Of a stretch of 64,000 nt of DNA, positions 26,277 through 33,729 are shown one piece after another. Below the pieces are notes generated by a model. It was not told the DNA's origin. It saw only the letters and a program-made list of their open reading frames with translations, and did no database searches. Numbering within the stretch: position 1 is the first letter of the stretch; the number at the start of each line of letters is the position of its first letter. Both the position numbers and the translations under genes were made by a program. The stretch comes from Dysgonomonas sp. UBA5412. Its GTDB lineage: Bacteria > Bacteroidota > Bacteroidia > Bacteroidales > Dysgonomonadaceae. The stretch lies in NCBI GenBank assembly GCA_002409595.1, contig DHNQ01000029.1:282980-346979 (forward strand), read 5' to 3'.

Positions 26277-27734
26277 ATGACAATCAAAGATTTAAAACCA
26301 GGAGTCGTTTGGAATTATTTCCATGAACTAACTCAAATACCACGCCCATCCAAAAAGGAAGAAAAAATAATTGCCTATCTACTCGATTTTGCAAAGAAAC
26401 ATAATCTGGAGGTAAAAAAGGATGAAGCAGGCAATGTGCTTATCACAAAACAAGCTACCAAAGGCAAAGAAAAGCTGCCTACTGTAATACTTCAGGGACA
26501 TGTAGACATGGTCTGCGAAAAGAACAAAGGTACCGTTCACGACTTCGACAACGACCCTCTTGAAACAATCATCGAGGGAGACTGGCTACGTGCTAATGGC
26601 ACAACTTTGGGAGCTGACAATGGTATAGGCGTAGCAGCAGCATTAGCCATTTTGGCATCCGACGATATTGAGCACGGAAAATTGGAATGTCTGTTTACAG
26701 TGGATGAAGAAACCGGACTAACAGGAGCGTATGCCTTAGGCAAAGATTTTCTGAATGGGGATATCCTTATTAATTTGGATACCGAAGAGGAAGGCGAAAT
26801 ATATATAGGGTGTGCAGGTGGTAAAATAACAACTGCAACTTTCACATATAAAAAAGAAGATGTACCTCAAAACTATTTTTGGTTTAGAGTTGAGGTTAAA
26901 GGACTGAACGGAGGACATTCCGGTGCTGAGATACACAAAGGTTTGGGTAATGCCAATAAGATTTTGAATCGTTATCTTTGGACTTTAAGCAGGAAATTTG
27001 ATTTAGCTCTTAGTGAGATAGATGGAGGTAATCTGCACAATGCTATTGCCAGAGAAGCGCACGCTATCGCCGGAGTACCTTACAATAAGAAAGAGGATGT
27101 GATTATCGAATTAAATACTCTTGCTCCCGAAATAGAGGCTGAACTGAGAAACATTGACCCAAATGTAAAGCTTACTGTGCAATCGACAGATACACCGTCT
27201 TTTATCATAGATAAAGAGACTACATACAATCTATTGAATGCCATATATGCTTGCCCTCACGGAGTATTGGGAATGAGTCTGGAAGTTTCGGGTCTGGTAG
27301 AAACATCTACAAATCTGGCATCTATAAAGATGAAAGAGAACAACACAATTGTGATAATAACAAGTCAGAGAAGTTCGACCAATTCACTGAAAGATGATGC
27401 AGGAAATATAATCAACTCGGTATTTACTCTAGCAAAAGCAGAAGTGAAACATTCGGCAGGATATCCGGGATGGAAACCAAACCATGAGTCGCAAGTCTTA
27501 GGTGTAGCGAAAGATGCTTATGAAAAGCTTTTCGGAAAAGAACCTGAAATAATGGCTATTCATGCAGGATTAGAATGTGGTTTATTTCTCGAAAAATATC
27601 CTCATCTTGATATGATATCTTGCGGACCGACAATCAGAGAGGCACACTCTCCGGCAGAGAAGGTACAAATATCTTCAGTAGATAAATGGTGGATATTCCT
27701 TTTGGAAATATTAAAGAACATTCCGGCTAAATAG
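26277..27734 (+). CDS. pepD: Aminoacyl-histidine dipeptidase (peptidase D, M20)
   Basis: Zinc-dependent cytosolic dipeptidase of the M20C family that cleaves Xaa-His and many other dipeptides. The 485 residues contain the metal/catalytic motifs GHVDMV near 80-85, GADNGIG near 116-122 with the bridging Asp, DEETGLTGA near 143-151 with the general-base Glu, and NLDTEEEGEIYIGCAGG near 166-182; the lid domain is inserted in the middle. It is a single gene closed by its own terminator. Confidence 0.95.
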   Translation: MTIKDLKPGVVWNYFHELTQIPRPSKKEEKIIAYLLDFAKKHNLEVKKDEAGNVLITKQATKGKEKLPTVILQGHVDMVCEKNKGTVHDFDNDPLETIIEGDWLRANGTTLGADNGIGVAAALAILASDDIEHGKLECLFTVDEETGLTGAYALGKDFLNGDILINLDTEEEGEIYIGCAGGKITTATFTYKKEDVPQNYFWFRVEVKGLNGGHSGAEIHKGLGNANKILNRYLWTLSRKFDLALSEIDGGNLHNAIAREAHAIAGVPYNKKEDVIIELNTLAPEIEAELRNIDPNVKLTVQSTDTPSFIIDKETTYNLLNAIYACPHGVLGMSLEVSGLVETSTNLASIKMKENNTIVIITSQRSSTNSLKDDAGNIINSVFTLAKAEVKHSAGYPGWKPNHESQVLGVAKDAYEKLFGKEPEIMAIHAGLECGLFLEKYPHLDMISCGPTIREAHSPAEKVQISSVDKWWIFLLEILKNIPAK

Positions 27735-27765
27735 AAACTTTCTATATCACATTCGGATATAAAAT

Positions 27766-27798
27766 AATGCCGGTATGAACCCCATACCGGCATTTTGT
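27766..27798 (+). terminator. Terminator of pepD
   Basis: AATGCCGGTATG / CATACCGGCATT (12 bp), loop of 5 nt, T-rich tail, 32 bp after the pepD stop. Confidence 0.88.
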
Positions 27799-27867
27799 TT
27801 TCTGAAAGTAAACCTACTGCCACCATCTCTTCGAAATAAATAAAACAACAGGTAAGGTAATTACACA

Positions 27868-27899
27868 TTTGCTTCTTTACCTATTTTGATTTATCTTTA
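27868..27899 (+). promoter_or_regulatory. Promoter of the dsbA-like operon
   Basis: TTTG (27868-27871), 20-bp spacer, TATCTTTA (27892-27899, one mismatch from TAnnTTTG). It implies a leader of roughly 110 nt that contains the conserved hairpin at 27950-27984. Confidence 0.6.
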
Positions 27900-27984
27900 C
27901 TAGAGTAAATAACGAAAAAAGGAAACAGAGGAAATGTGCAAAACAGAGGAAAAAGTGTACAAGTTTGTCACCTTTTAGTTAAAA
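27890..27984 (+). promoter_or_regulatory. Leader element copy C upstream of the dsbA-like gene
   Basis: TTTATCTTTACTAGAG is followed by two copies of AAACAGAGGAAA (27923-27934 and 27941-27952), then a hairpin with arms AAAAAGTG / CACCTTTT enclosing ACAAGTTTGT, and TTTTAGTTAAAA (27973-27984), 32 nt before the ATG at 28017. The core matches the copies at 1996-2093 and 61720-61820 in order and spacing. Whether it acts as RNA structure or as a DNA operator is not known. Confidence 0.65.
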
Positions 27985-28016
27985 AGACACATTACCTACA
28001 CTAAAACTATAAAGTA

Positions 28017-28745
28017 ATGAGTAAAATGAAAATAGACATTTGGTCTGACATAGCATGCCCATATTGCTATATCGGGAAAAGAAAATTAGAACAGGCTTTA
28101 GATCAATTTCCGCAGAAGGATAAGGTAGAATTAGTATGGCATAGTTACGAATTAAATCCAGACTTACCGAAAAAGGCTTTGGATCCAAGCATGTACGAAT
28201 ACTTTGCCTCAACTCACCAAATGAGTGTGGATGAAGCCCGCAAAAGTCTGGGAGATATTGCCAATCAAGCCAAAGAGGTAGGATTGAATTATGATTTTGA
28301 TCACCTTGTTGTTGCAAATACATCAGATGCTCTGCGCCTAGTAAAACTGGCTAAGGAATACAATTTAGCAACTGAGGCTGAGGAAGTGTTGTTCGAAGCC
28401 TATTTTATAAAAGGGAAAGATATCAGTGATAGAAATACACTACTACAACTTGGAAAATCAATCGGGTTGGACGAAAATAAGGTATCTGAAATGCTCGACA
28501 GCGAAAAATATAAGACTGAGATAGTGAAGGATATAGAGTATAGTGAAAATGAATTGGGTCTGGAATATATACCGTTTTATTTATTCAACGACAAACACAT
28601 AGTACAAGGTTCGATTGCTACGGAAGATTATCTGAAAGTTCTTTCGAAGGCTTATATCGAATGGGAATCCAACTCATCATCACCTCAGGAAAAAGGAGAT
28701 GTTATAAGTGGACAGTCTTGTTCTATTGACGGAGTATGCAGCTAA
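28017..28745 (+). CDS. DsbA-family (FrnE-like) thiol oxidoreductase
   Basis: 242-residue thioredoxin-fold protein with an inserted helical domain. The redox motif CPYC is at residues 14-17 right after the first strand (IDIWSDIACPYC), and the cis-Pro region is in EYIPFYLFND. There is no signal peptide, so it is cytoplasmic like FrnE/2-hydroxychromene-2-carboxylate isomerase relatives, which act in polyketide chemistry or oxidative stress. The C-terminus ends with an extra SCSIDGVC pair of cysteines. It is first in an operon with the beta-helix lipoprotein gene (13 bp later) and lies behind leader element C. Confidence 0.9.
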   Translation: MSKMKIDIWSDIACPYCYIGKRKLEQALDQFPQKDKVELVWHSYELNPDLPKKALDPSMYEYFASTHQMSVDEARKSLGDIANQAKEVGLNYDFDHLVVANTSDALRLVKLAKEYNLATEAEEVLFEAYFIKGKDISDRNTLLQLGKSIGLDENKVSEMLDSEKYKTEIVKDIEYSENELGLEYIPFYLFNDKHIVQGSIATEDYLKVLSKAYIEWESNSSSPQEKGDVISGQSCSIDGVCS

Positions 28746-28758
28746 AATATAATTGAGT

Positions 28759-30174
28759 GTGAAACAAGCTACATTTTTTGTCGTTTTGGCGACAATCTTA
28801 TCTGTATTCTTCACTGCATGTGCCGATAATGAAGATTTTTCGACTAATAACCAATTGAAGCTGACATTCTCGACTGAGGAAGTCAGCTTTGATACCATTT
28901 TCTCTGAGCTAGGCTCAACAACCAGACAATTTAAGATATACAACAGAAACAATAACTCTCTAGTCATACAGTCGATAGAGGTGATGAATCCCGAAAAAAG
29001 CGGATTCAGAATAAATATAGATGGCGAATATGGTACTAACATAAAAGATGTTGACATACTAAAAAAAGACAGTCTGTATGGATTTATTCAAATCACAGCT
29101 CCTCCTTCCGGCTCGGACGCACCGTTCGTAATCAGAGACTCTATAAAATTTACATACAATGGGAATATCCAATATTTACAACTGCAAGCCATAGGGCAAG
29201 ATGTGTATATATGGAAGGGAAATAAGGCAATAAGCAGAGATACTGTCATTGCCAATAGTAAACCTGTACTAATATATGGTTCAGTAGAAATAAAGAGCAA
29301 TACTACTACTACAATAAAGGAAGGAACAACTATATTTATGGAGCCATCTGCTTCTATTCACATACACGGTTCGCTCAAAATAGAAGGGAGCGTCAAAAGC
29401 CCCGTTGTAATAAGAGGCAGTCGCTTCGACAAAATGGATAATACTATTCCGTATGATAACATACCGGGACAATGGGATGGCATATATTTCTATCCCGAAA
29501 GCTATAAGAATAATCTAGAAAATCTGGTTATTAAAAATGCTACAAAAGGAATGACTTTTTATGCATCAACAACCAAAGAGGTGAAAGCGACCTTAACAAA
29601 TACGATTGTACAAAATACTTCGGAATATGGAGTGTTAGCCACAAATAGCAAAATAGAGGCAGTCAATTGTCTTTTTGCGAATTCACGGGGGGCATCACTC
29701 GAACTGAGAGGAGGTGAATACACTTTTCTGCATTGCACGATAGGGAATTATTTCAGTTGGCTTACACGAAAGAAAGAAACCCTGGTCTTAGATGGTGATT
29801 CTGAAGTAAAGAATGTTACGCTGACAGTTTACAATTTCATAAATTCTATCATTTCCGGATCGGCTAAGAGTGAATTCTCTTTTAATAATCAAGATAATAC
29901 AGCATCTAGCTATTTATTTCACAATTGTATCATAAAAGGAAAAGAATATGCAAATTCATCATTCGAAAACATTCTGTGGAATACAGACCCTTTGTTTCAA
30001 GACCTGAACAAAGACAGGTTATATTTTTACAATTTCGAATTGCAAGCTACCTCTCCTGCAATAAATAAGGCTGATAAGGCATATTCAGTAAAATATCCTT
30101 TCGACTTAAAAGGCAGACCGCGATTGATAGATGCTAACCCCGATATCGGATGTTATGAGTGGGTTGGCGAGTAG
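28759..30174 (+). CDS. Surface lipoprotein with right-handed beta-helix-like region
   Basis: With GTG 28759 as start (TTG 28753 is an alternative) the protein is 471 residues. It has a lipoprotein signal ending in FTAC, Cys21, followed by acidic residues ADNED, which resembles the Bacteroidota surface-export signal. The middle (about 180-380) shows repeated short strands and turn asparagines like a parallel beta-helix (GVLATNSKIEAVNCLFANS; ASLELRGGEYTFLHC), and the C-terminus GRPRLIDANPDIGCYEW matches the end motif of Bacteroidota choice-of-anchor/pectate-lyase-like proteins. No catalytic site is obvious. It overlaps the next gene by 20 bp. Confidence 0.82.
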   Translation: MKQATFFVVLATILSVFFTACADNEDFSTNNQLKLTFSTEEVSFDTIFSELGSTTRQFKIYNRNNNSLVIQSIEVMNPEKSGFRINIDGEYGTNIKDVDILKKDSLYGFIQITAPPSGSDAPFVIRDSIKFTYNGNIQYLQLQAIGQDVYIWKGNKAISRDTVIANSKPVLIYGSVEIKSNTTTTIKEGTTIFMEPSASIHIHGSLKIEGSVKSPVVIRGSRFDKMDNTIPYDNIPGQWDGIYFYPESYKNNLENLVIKNATKGMTFYASTTKEVKATLTNTIVQNTSEYGVLATNSKIEAVNCLFANSRGASLELRGGEYTFLHCTIGNYFSWLTRKKETLVLDGDSEVKNVTLTVYNFINSIISGSAKSEFSFNNQDNTASSYLFHNCIIKGKEYANSSFENILWNTDPLFQDLNKDRLYFYNFELQATSPAINKADKAYSVKYPFDLKGRPRLIDANPDIGCYEWVGE

Positions 30175-31195
30175 ATACATATCATTATTAATAGTATGTC
30201 TGACTCTAGCTCTTCAATTGAAAAGTCAAGAAAAGTTTCGTATTATGTTCTACAATGTAGAAAACATGTATGACACGAAAGACAACCCAAAGACAAATGA
30301 CGATGACCTTACGCCTAACGGACAGCTGCATTGGAATAATGCCCGATACTGGAAAAAACTGAATAACATAAGTAAAGTAGTATCTTCAGTTGGTAGCGGA
30401 TTACCTCCGGCTTTGGTAGGAATGTGTGAGGTCGAAAATAGTTCCGTTCTATTTGATCTCACAAAAAAAGCAACTTTGAGAAAAGACAAATACGAGTACA
30501 TAATTACAGATTCAAAAGATAGCAGAGGCTCTAATGTAGCTTTATTATACCAACGTGATCAAATAAAGATCGTCAGCACGAAAACATATCGCCCAATTAT
30601 AGAACCGGATTACTACAAAACTACGCGGGATATATTACATGTTACGGGCAAAATTGTTAATGGCGATTTATTGGATATTTTCGTATGCCATTTTCCATCG
30701 CGTAACGAGGGTATAAAAAAGACACGCACCTATAGGATAAGATGTGCTGAGTTGATAAAACAGAAAACTGACAGTTTGATGCGCATTCGCAAGCAAGCTG
30801 CAATAATTATAATGGGTGATTTTAATGACTACCCACAAGATGTCAGCCTAAAAGATGCACTTAAAGCTAAAAGCCTAAAAACTCCGACACAAAGCAAGAG
30901 TCTGTATAATTTGTTTTACCATAAAGCCGAGACGAAAGACGGAGGATCGTATAAATATAGAGGCAAATGGAACTACCTGGATCAATTTATCGTAAGTGGT
31001 TACTTATTAACTCAAAACAGTAAAACTTCGATAAAAGGAAATGAAGCACATGTATATTCAGCAGAATATCTTTTGCATGATGACAGTAAAAAATATGGTG
31101 AAAAAAAACCATTCCGCACTTATCTGGGATTCAAATATCTAGGTGGATACAGCGATCATTTGCCAATATACACGGATCTGCTGATAAAGAATTGA
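30155..31195 (+). CDS. Secreted endonuclease/exonuclease/phosphatase-family protein
   Basis: 346 residues from ATG 30155 (ATG 30131 is in frame but would lengthen the signal peptide). A signal sequence (about 1-20, ending LKSQ) precedes an EEP fold: FYNVENMYD near 28-36, the metal-binding Glu in MCEVENSS, catalytic GDFNDYP (Asp/Asn) and the terminal SDHLPIY (Asp-His). Family members cleave nucleic acids or phosphoesters; export to the periplasm or surface suggests nucleotide or nucleic acid scavenging. Its start overlaps the end of the lipoprotein gene, so the two are translationally coupled. It abuts the convergent marR-type gene. Confidence 0.9.
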   Translation: MSGLASRYISLLIVCLTLALQLKSQEKFRIMFYNVENMYDTKDNPKTNDDDLTPNGQLHWNNARYWKKLNNISKVVSSVGSGLPPALVGMCEVENSSVLFDLTKKATLRKDKYEYIITDSKDSRGSNVALLYQRDQIKIVSTKTYRPIIEPDYYKTTRDILHVTGKIVNGDLLDIFVCHFPSRNEGIKKTRTYRIRCAELIKQKTDSLMRIRKQAAIIIMGDFNDYPQDVSLKDALKAKSLKTPTQSKSLYNLFYHKAETKDGGSYKYRGKWNYLDQFIVSGYLLTQNSKTSIKGNEAHVYSAEYLLHDDSKKYGEKKPFRTYLGFKYLGGYSDHLPIYTDLLIKN

Positions 31196-31669
31196 TTACC
31201 GTTCTTGCAAAGCCTCACTTATATTACCAAATACTGCTGCAAGAAGCACCCTAACCTGCTTCAATCCATTTTCGTCAATACCGGCAAGAGCAGCATCCAT
31301 TGTGTCCGAAACAGCTTTATTTGCTTTATCTTTAATCGAATGCCCCAAGTCAGTCAAGAATATATAGTTGGAACGTCTGTCGGTAGTTGAAGCATTACGA
31401 TATACCAAATCTTGTTTCGCCAGATTATCAATCAAGCGGGTCATACTAGGTTTATCTTTAAATGTGGAATTGCATAATGTCTGCTGAGTGACGCCATCTT
31501 CACGCCACAAAAAAGCCAAAACAGACCACTGTTCAGGAGTTATATCAAGACCTTCCTTTCTGAAATTACGGTACATCATACGGTTTATAGCCATAGACAC
31601 CTTACCGTTTATAATAGGAAAAATCAGATCAAGATCCTGATCTACATTTAATATATCTTCATTATCCAT
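31196..31669 (-). CDS. MarR-family transcriptional regulator
   Basis: 157-residue winged-helix repressor-type protein. Dimerisation helices lie at both ends and the wHTH spans about 45-115 (ITPEQWSVLAFLW, STFKDKPSMTRLIDNL recognition helix, STTDRRSNYIFLT wing). Start 31669 (MDNEDIL) is preferred over ATGs at 31684, 31687 and 31726 because the -7 box at 31697-31704 puts transcription start near 31690, which leaves about 20 nt of leader. The regulated genes are not evident; it is divergent from rpsF and convergent with the endonuclease-like gene. Confidence 0.9.
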   Translation of the reverse strand: MDNEDILNVDQDLDLIFPIINGKVSMAINRMMYRNFRKEGLDITPEQWSVLAFLWREDGVTQQTLCNSTFKDKPSMTRLIDNLAKQDLVYRNASTTDRRSNYIFLTDLGHSIKDKANKAVSDTMDAALAGIDENGLKQVRVLLAAVFGNISEALQER

Positions 31670-31696
31670 GCTTCTATCGTTCATCATACTAAGGTA

Positions 31697-31704
31697 CAAA
31701 AATA
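31697..31704 (-). promoter_or_regulatory. -7 promoter box of the marR-type gene
   Basis: TATTTTTG on the minus strand (CAAAAATA on plus), 27 nt before the chosen start codon. Confidence 0.55.
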
Positions 31705-31748
31705 AGATAAGAAGTTTGTATATCAAATCTTTTTTTAGTGCTTTATCA

Positions 31749-31779
31749 TTTGTTATGTGAGCAAAAAGATTTATCTTTG
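31749..31779 (+). promoter_or_regulatory. Promoter of rpsF-rpsR-rplI
   Basis: A textbook Bacteroidota promoter: TTTG (31749-31752), 19-bp spacer, TATCTTTG (31772-31779), 46 nt before the rpsF ATG. Confidence 0.85.
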
Positions 31780-31783
31780 CACC

Positions 31784-31799
31784 TCATTTGTAAAAATGA
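31784..31799 (+). other. Hairpin with GNRA loop at the 5' end of the rpsF mRNA
   Basis: TCATTT GTAA AAATGA forms a 6-bp stem closed by a GUAA (GNRA-type) tetraloop within the first nucleotides of the predicted transcript. Confidence 0.4.
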
Positions 31800-31825
31800 C
31801 ATGTTTAATTTATAACTATTTAATT

Positions 31826-32182
31826 ATGAATAATTACGAAACCGTTTTCATTTTGACTCCCGTTTTGTCTGATGTACAGATGAAGGAAGCGGTAGAAAAA
31901 TTCAAGGCTATTTTGACCGCAGAAGGTGCAAAAATAGTAAATGAGGAAAACTGGGGACTTCGCAAATTGGCTTATCCAATTCAGAAGAAATCTACCGGTT
32001 TTTATGCGATGTTAGAATTCGAAGCTGATCCGGCTGTTATCGCTAAACTAGAACTTAACTTCCGTCGCGACGAGCGTGTTATCCGTTTCTTGACTTTCCG
32101 TCAAGACAAGTTTGCACACGAGTATGCACAAAAGAGAAGAAAACTAAAATCACCTAAAAAAGAAGAAGTAAAGGAGAACTAA
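31826..32182 (+). CDS. rpsF: 30S ribosomal protein S6
   Basis: 118 residues from ATG 31826 (MNNYETVFILTP, the conserved S6 N-terminus; an in-frame upstream extension to 31757 would cover the promoter and is rejected). S6 binds S18 in the platform of the small subunit. The RRDERVIRFLTFR signature is near 78-90 and the basic/acidic tail is usual. First gene of the rpsF-rpsR-rplI operon. Confidence 0.98.
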   Translation: MNNYETVFILTPVLSDVQMKEAVEKFKAILTAEGAKIVNEENWGLRKLAYPIQKKSTGFYAMLEFEADPAVIAKLELNFRRDERVIRFLTFRQDKFAHEYAQKRRKLKSPKKEEVKEN

Positions 32183-32185
32183 ATT

Positions 32186-32452
32186 ATGGCACAGCAATCA
32201 GAAATCAGATATTTGACTCCGCCTTCAGTTGATGTCAAAAAGAAAAAATACTGCCGTTTTAAGAAAAATGGTATTAAGTATATTGATTACAAAGACCCTG
32301 AGTTTTTGAAGAAATTCCTGAACGAACAGGGAAAAATCCTTCCTCGCCGTATTACCGGAACATCTCTTAAATTCCAACGTCGTATTGCACAAGCTGTTAA
32401 AAGAGCTCGCCATTTGGCATTGCTTCCTTACGTAACAGACTTAATGAAATAA
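32186..32452 (+). CDS. rpsR: 30S ribosomal protein S18
   Basis: 88 residues, the small-subunit platform protein that pairs with S6. Conserved stretches CRFKKNGIKYIDYKD and PRRITGTSLKFQRRIAQAVKRAR are present. It starts 3 nt after the rpsF stop, in the classic S6-S18-L9 order. Confidence 0.98.
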   Translation: MAQQSEIRYLTPPSVDVKKKKYCRFKKNGIKYIDYKDPEFLKKFLNEQGKILPRRITGTSLKFQRRIAQAVKRARHLALLPYVTDLMK

Positions 32453-32471
32453 TAAAAAGGAGGAAAAAGAA

Positions 32472-32915
32472 ATGCAAGTTATATTGAAAGAAGACATCCT
32501 AAGCTTAGGATATAAAGATGAAGTCGTAACTGTAAAAGACGGTTATGGACGTAATTACCTAATTCCTCAAGGCAAAGCTATTATCGCTTCAGAATCAGCA
32601 AAGAAAGTTTTGGCTGAAAACCTGAAACAACGCGCTCACAAGCTTGAGAAAATCAAGAAAGACGCTGAAGCTTTGGCAGCAAAACTTGAAGGAGTATCTT
32701 TGACAATCGGAGCAAAAACAAGTTCTACCGGAACAATCTTTGGTTCTGTAACAAATATCCAAATAGCTGAAGCATTGGAAAAACTAGGTTACAATGTTGA
32801 TCGCAAAGTGATCATCATCAAAGATGCTGTAAAAGAAATAGGAAACTATAAAGCTATAGTTAAACTACACAAGGAAGTTTCTGTTGAAATTCCTTTTGAA
32901 GTTATTTCTGAATAA
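32472..32915 (+). CDS. rplI: 50S ribosomal protein L9
   Basis: 147 residues, binds 23S rRNA near the L1 stalk. The N-terminal domain signature GYGRNYLIPQGKA (about 24-36) is followed by the long connecting helix (about 40-75) and the C-terminal domain. Last gene of the operon, 19 bp after rpsR (AGGAGG-like purines lie at 32459-32464), and followed by a terminator. Confidence 0.98.
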   Translation: MQVILKEDILSLGYKDEVVTVKDGYGRNYLIPQGKAIIASESAKKVLAENLKQRAHKLEKIKKDAEALAAKLEGVSLTIGAKTSSTGTIFGSVTNIQIAEALEKLGYNVDRKVIIIKDAVKEIGNYKAIVKLHKEVSVEIPFEVISE

Positions 32916-32937
32916 AAGCAATAATTATATATATAAA

Positions 32938-32966
32938 GAGGGTTGTTGTATAGCAACCCTTTTTTA
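32938..32966 (+). terminator. Terminator of the ribosomal protein operon
   Basis: AGGGTTG / CAACCCT with an 8-nt loop and a run of T residues, 23 bp after rplI. Confidence 0.9.
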
Positions 32967-33009
32967 TTATATAAAATCAAAATAATATTTATCATTAAAA
33001 AACCAAGAC

Positions 33010-33399
33010 ATGAAACAATTCACAAAAACTACATTCAGCGTAATCGCTATTTTATCACTTTCGTTATTCTTTGTTCAATGTAATAATGCAAAAAAGAAAT
33101 TTATAGAATTACAAGTAGAACAACTCAATAAACAATGCCCTCTAAACATGGGTAATGGTATGACCATGGAGAAATGCAGCATGGAAGGAGGAAACACAAT
33201 GAAAACAAACTTCACTGTATCAGATCCATCTACATTATCAATCACCGAAGAAGGAAAAAATGCAATCGTTACAGCATTGAAGAACACTCCCGAATTTGAA
33301 CAAATAAAAGAATTCGGCATTACATACATATATGCCTATTATGATGCGGAAAATAAACTTGTAGGTGAAATAAAAATTACACCTGAAGACTATAAATAA
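33010..33399 (+). CDS. Small lipoprotein of unknown function
   Basis: 129 residues that I do not match to a named family. The signal peptide has a hydrophobic core (VIAILSLSLFF) and lipobox FVQC, Cys24; the following NNAKKK is not acidic, so periplasmic retention is more likely than surface display. The mature part contains two Met/Cys-rich segments (NKQCPLNMGNGMTMEKCSMEG), which might bind metal or form a disulfide, and ends in a YAYYDAENKLVGEIKI strand pattern. It is flanked by its own terminator. Confidence 0.75.
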   Translation: MKQFTKTTFSVIAILSLSLFFVQCNNAKKKFIELQVEQLNKQCPLNMGNGMTMEKCSMEGGNTMKTNFTVSDPSTLSITEEGKNAIVTALKNTPEFEQIKEFGITYIYAYYDAENKLVGEIKITPEDYK

Positions 33400-33729
33400 T
33401 TAGGAACAAAAAGCCTGACAGATTTTAGTCTGATCAACAGTATAATACATAAAGCCAGCCGAATATTTACGGTTGGCTTTTTCACTTCTAGAATATAAAT
33501 CTATGTGATAACTATAAAATCAGAATAAATAAAATTGATATAAGATATCTCCCTTATAATAATCTGATAACCAATATTTATTTCTTACAAGATGCCCAAT
33601 ATTACCTTCTTTTTAATATAAAATCACAAAAAATAAGTAACTTCGTAGAGAATAGTTTATTAACCCAATAATACATCTAGGTTCAAAAGCTAGTTTAATT
33701 AGAATATACAGAATAAATAAACGAATAAT
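33400..33729. other. Intergenic region upstream of gnd
   Basis: 330 bp containing the lipoprotein terminator (33451-33483) and a promoter-like TAACTTCG (33638-33645, one mismatch from TAnnTTTG) about 85 nt before gnd. Nothing else is recognisable. Confidence 0.6.
33451..33483 (+). terminator. Terminator of the small lipoprotein gene
   Basis: AAAGCCAGCCG / CGGTTGGCTTT (11 bp, one G-T pair) with an 8-nt loop and five T residues. Confidence 0.88.

Noticed and set aside
27602..27868. 88-codon minus-strand frame at the pepD 3' end
   Set aside because: It is mostly antisense to pepD and crosses the pepD terminator.
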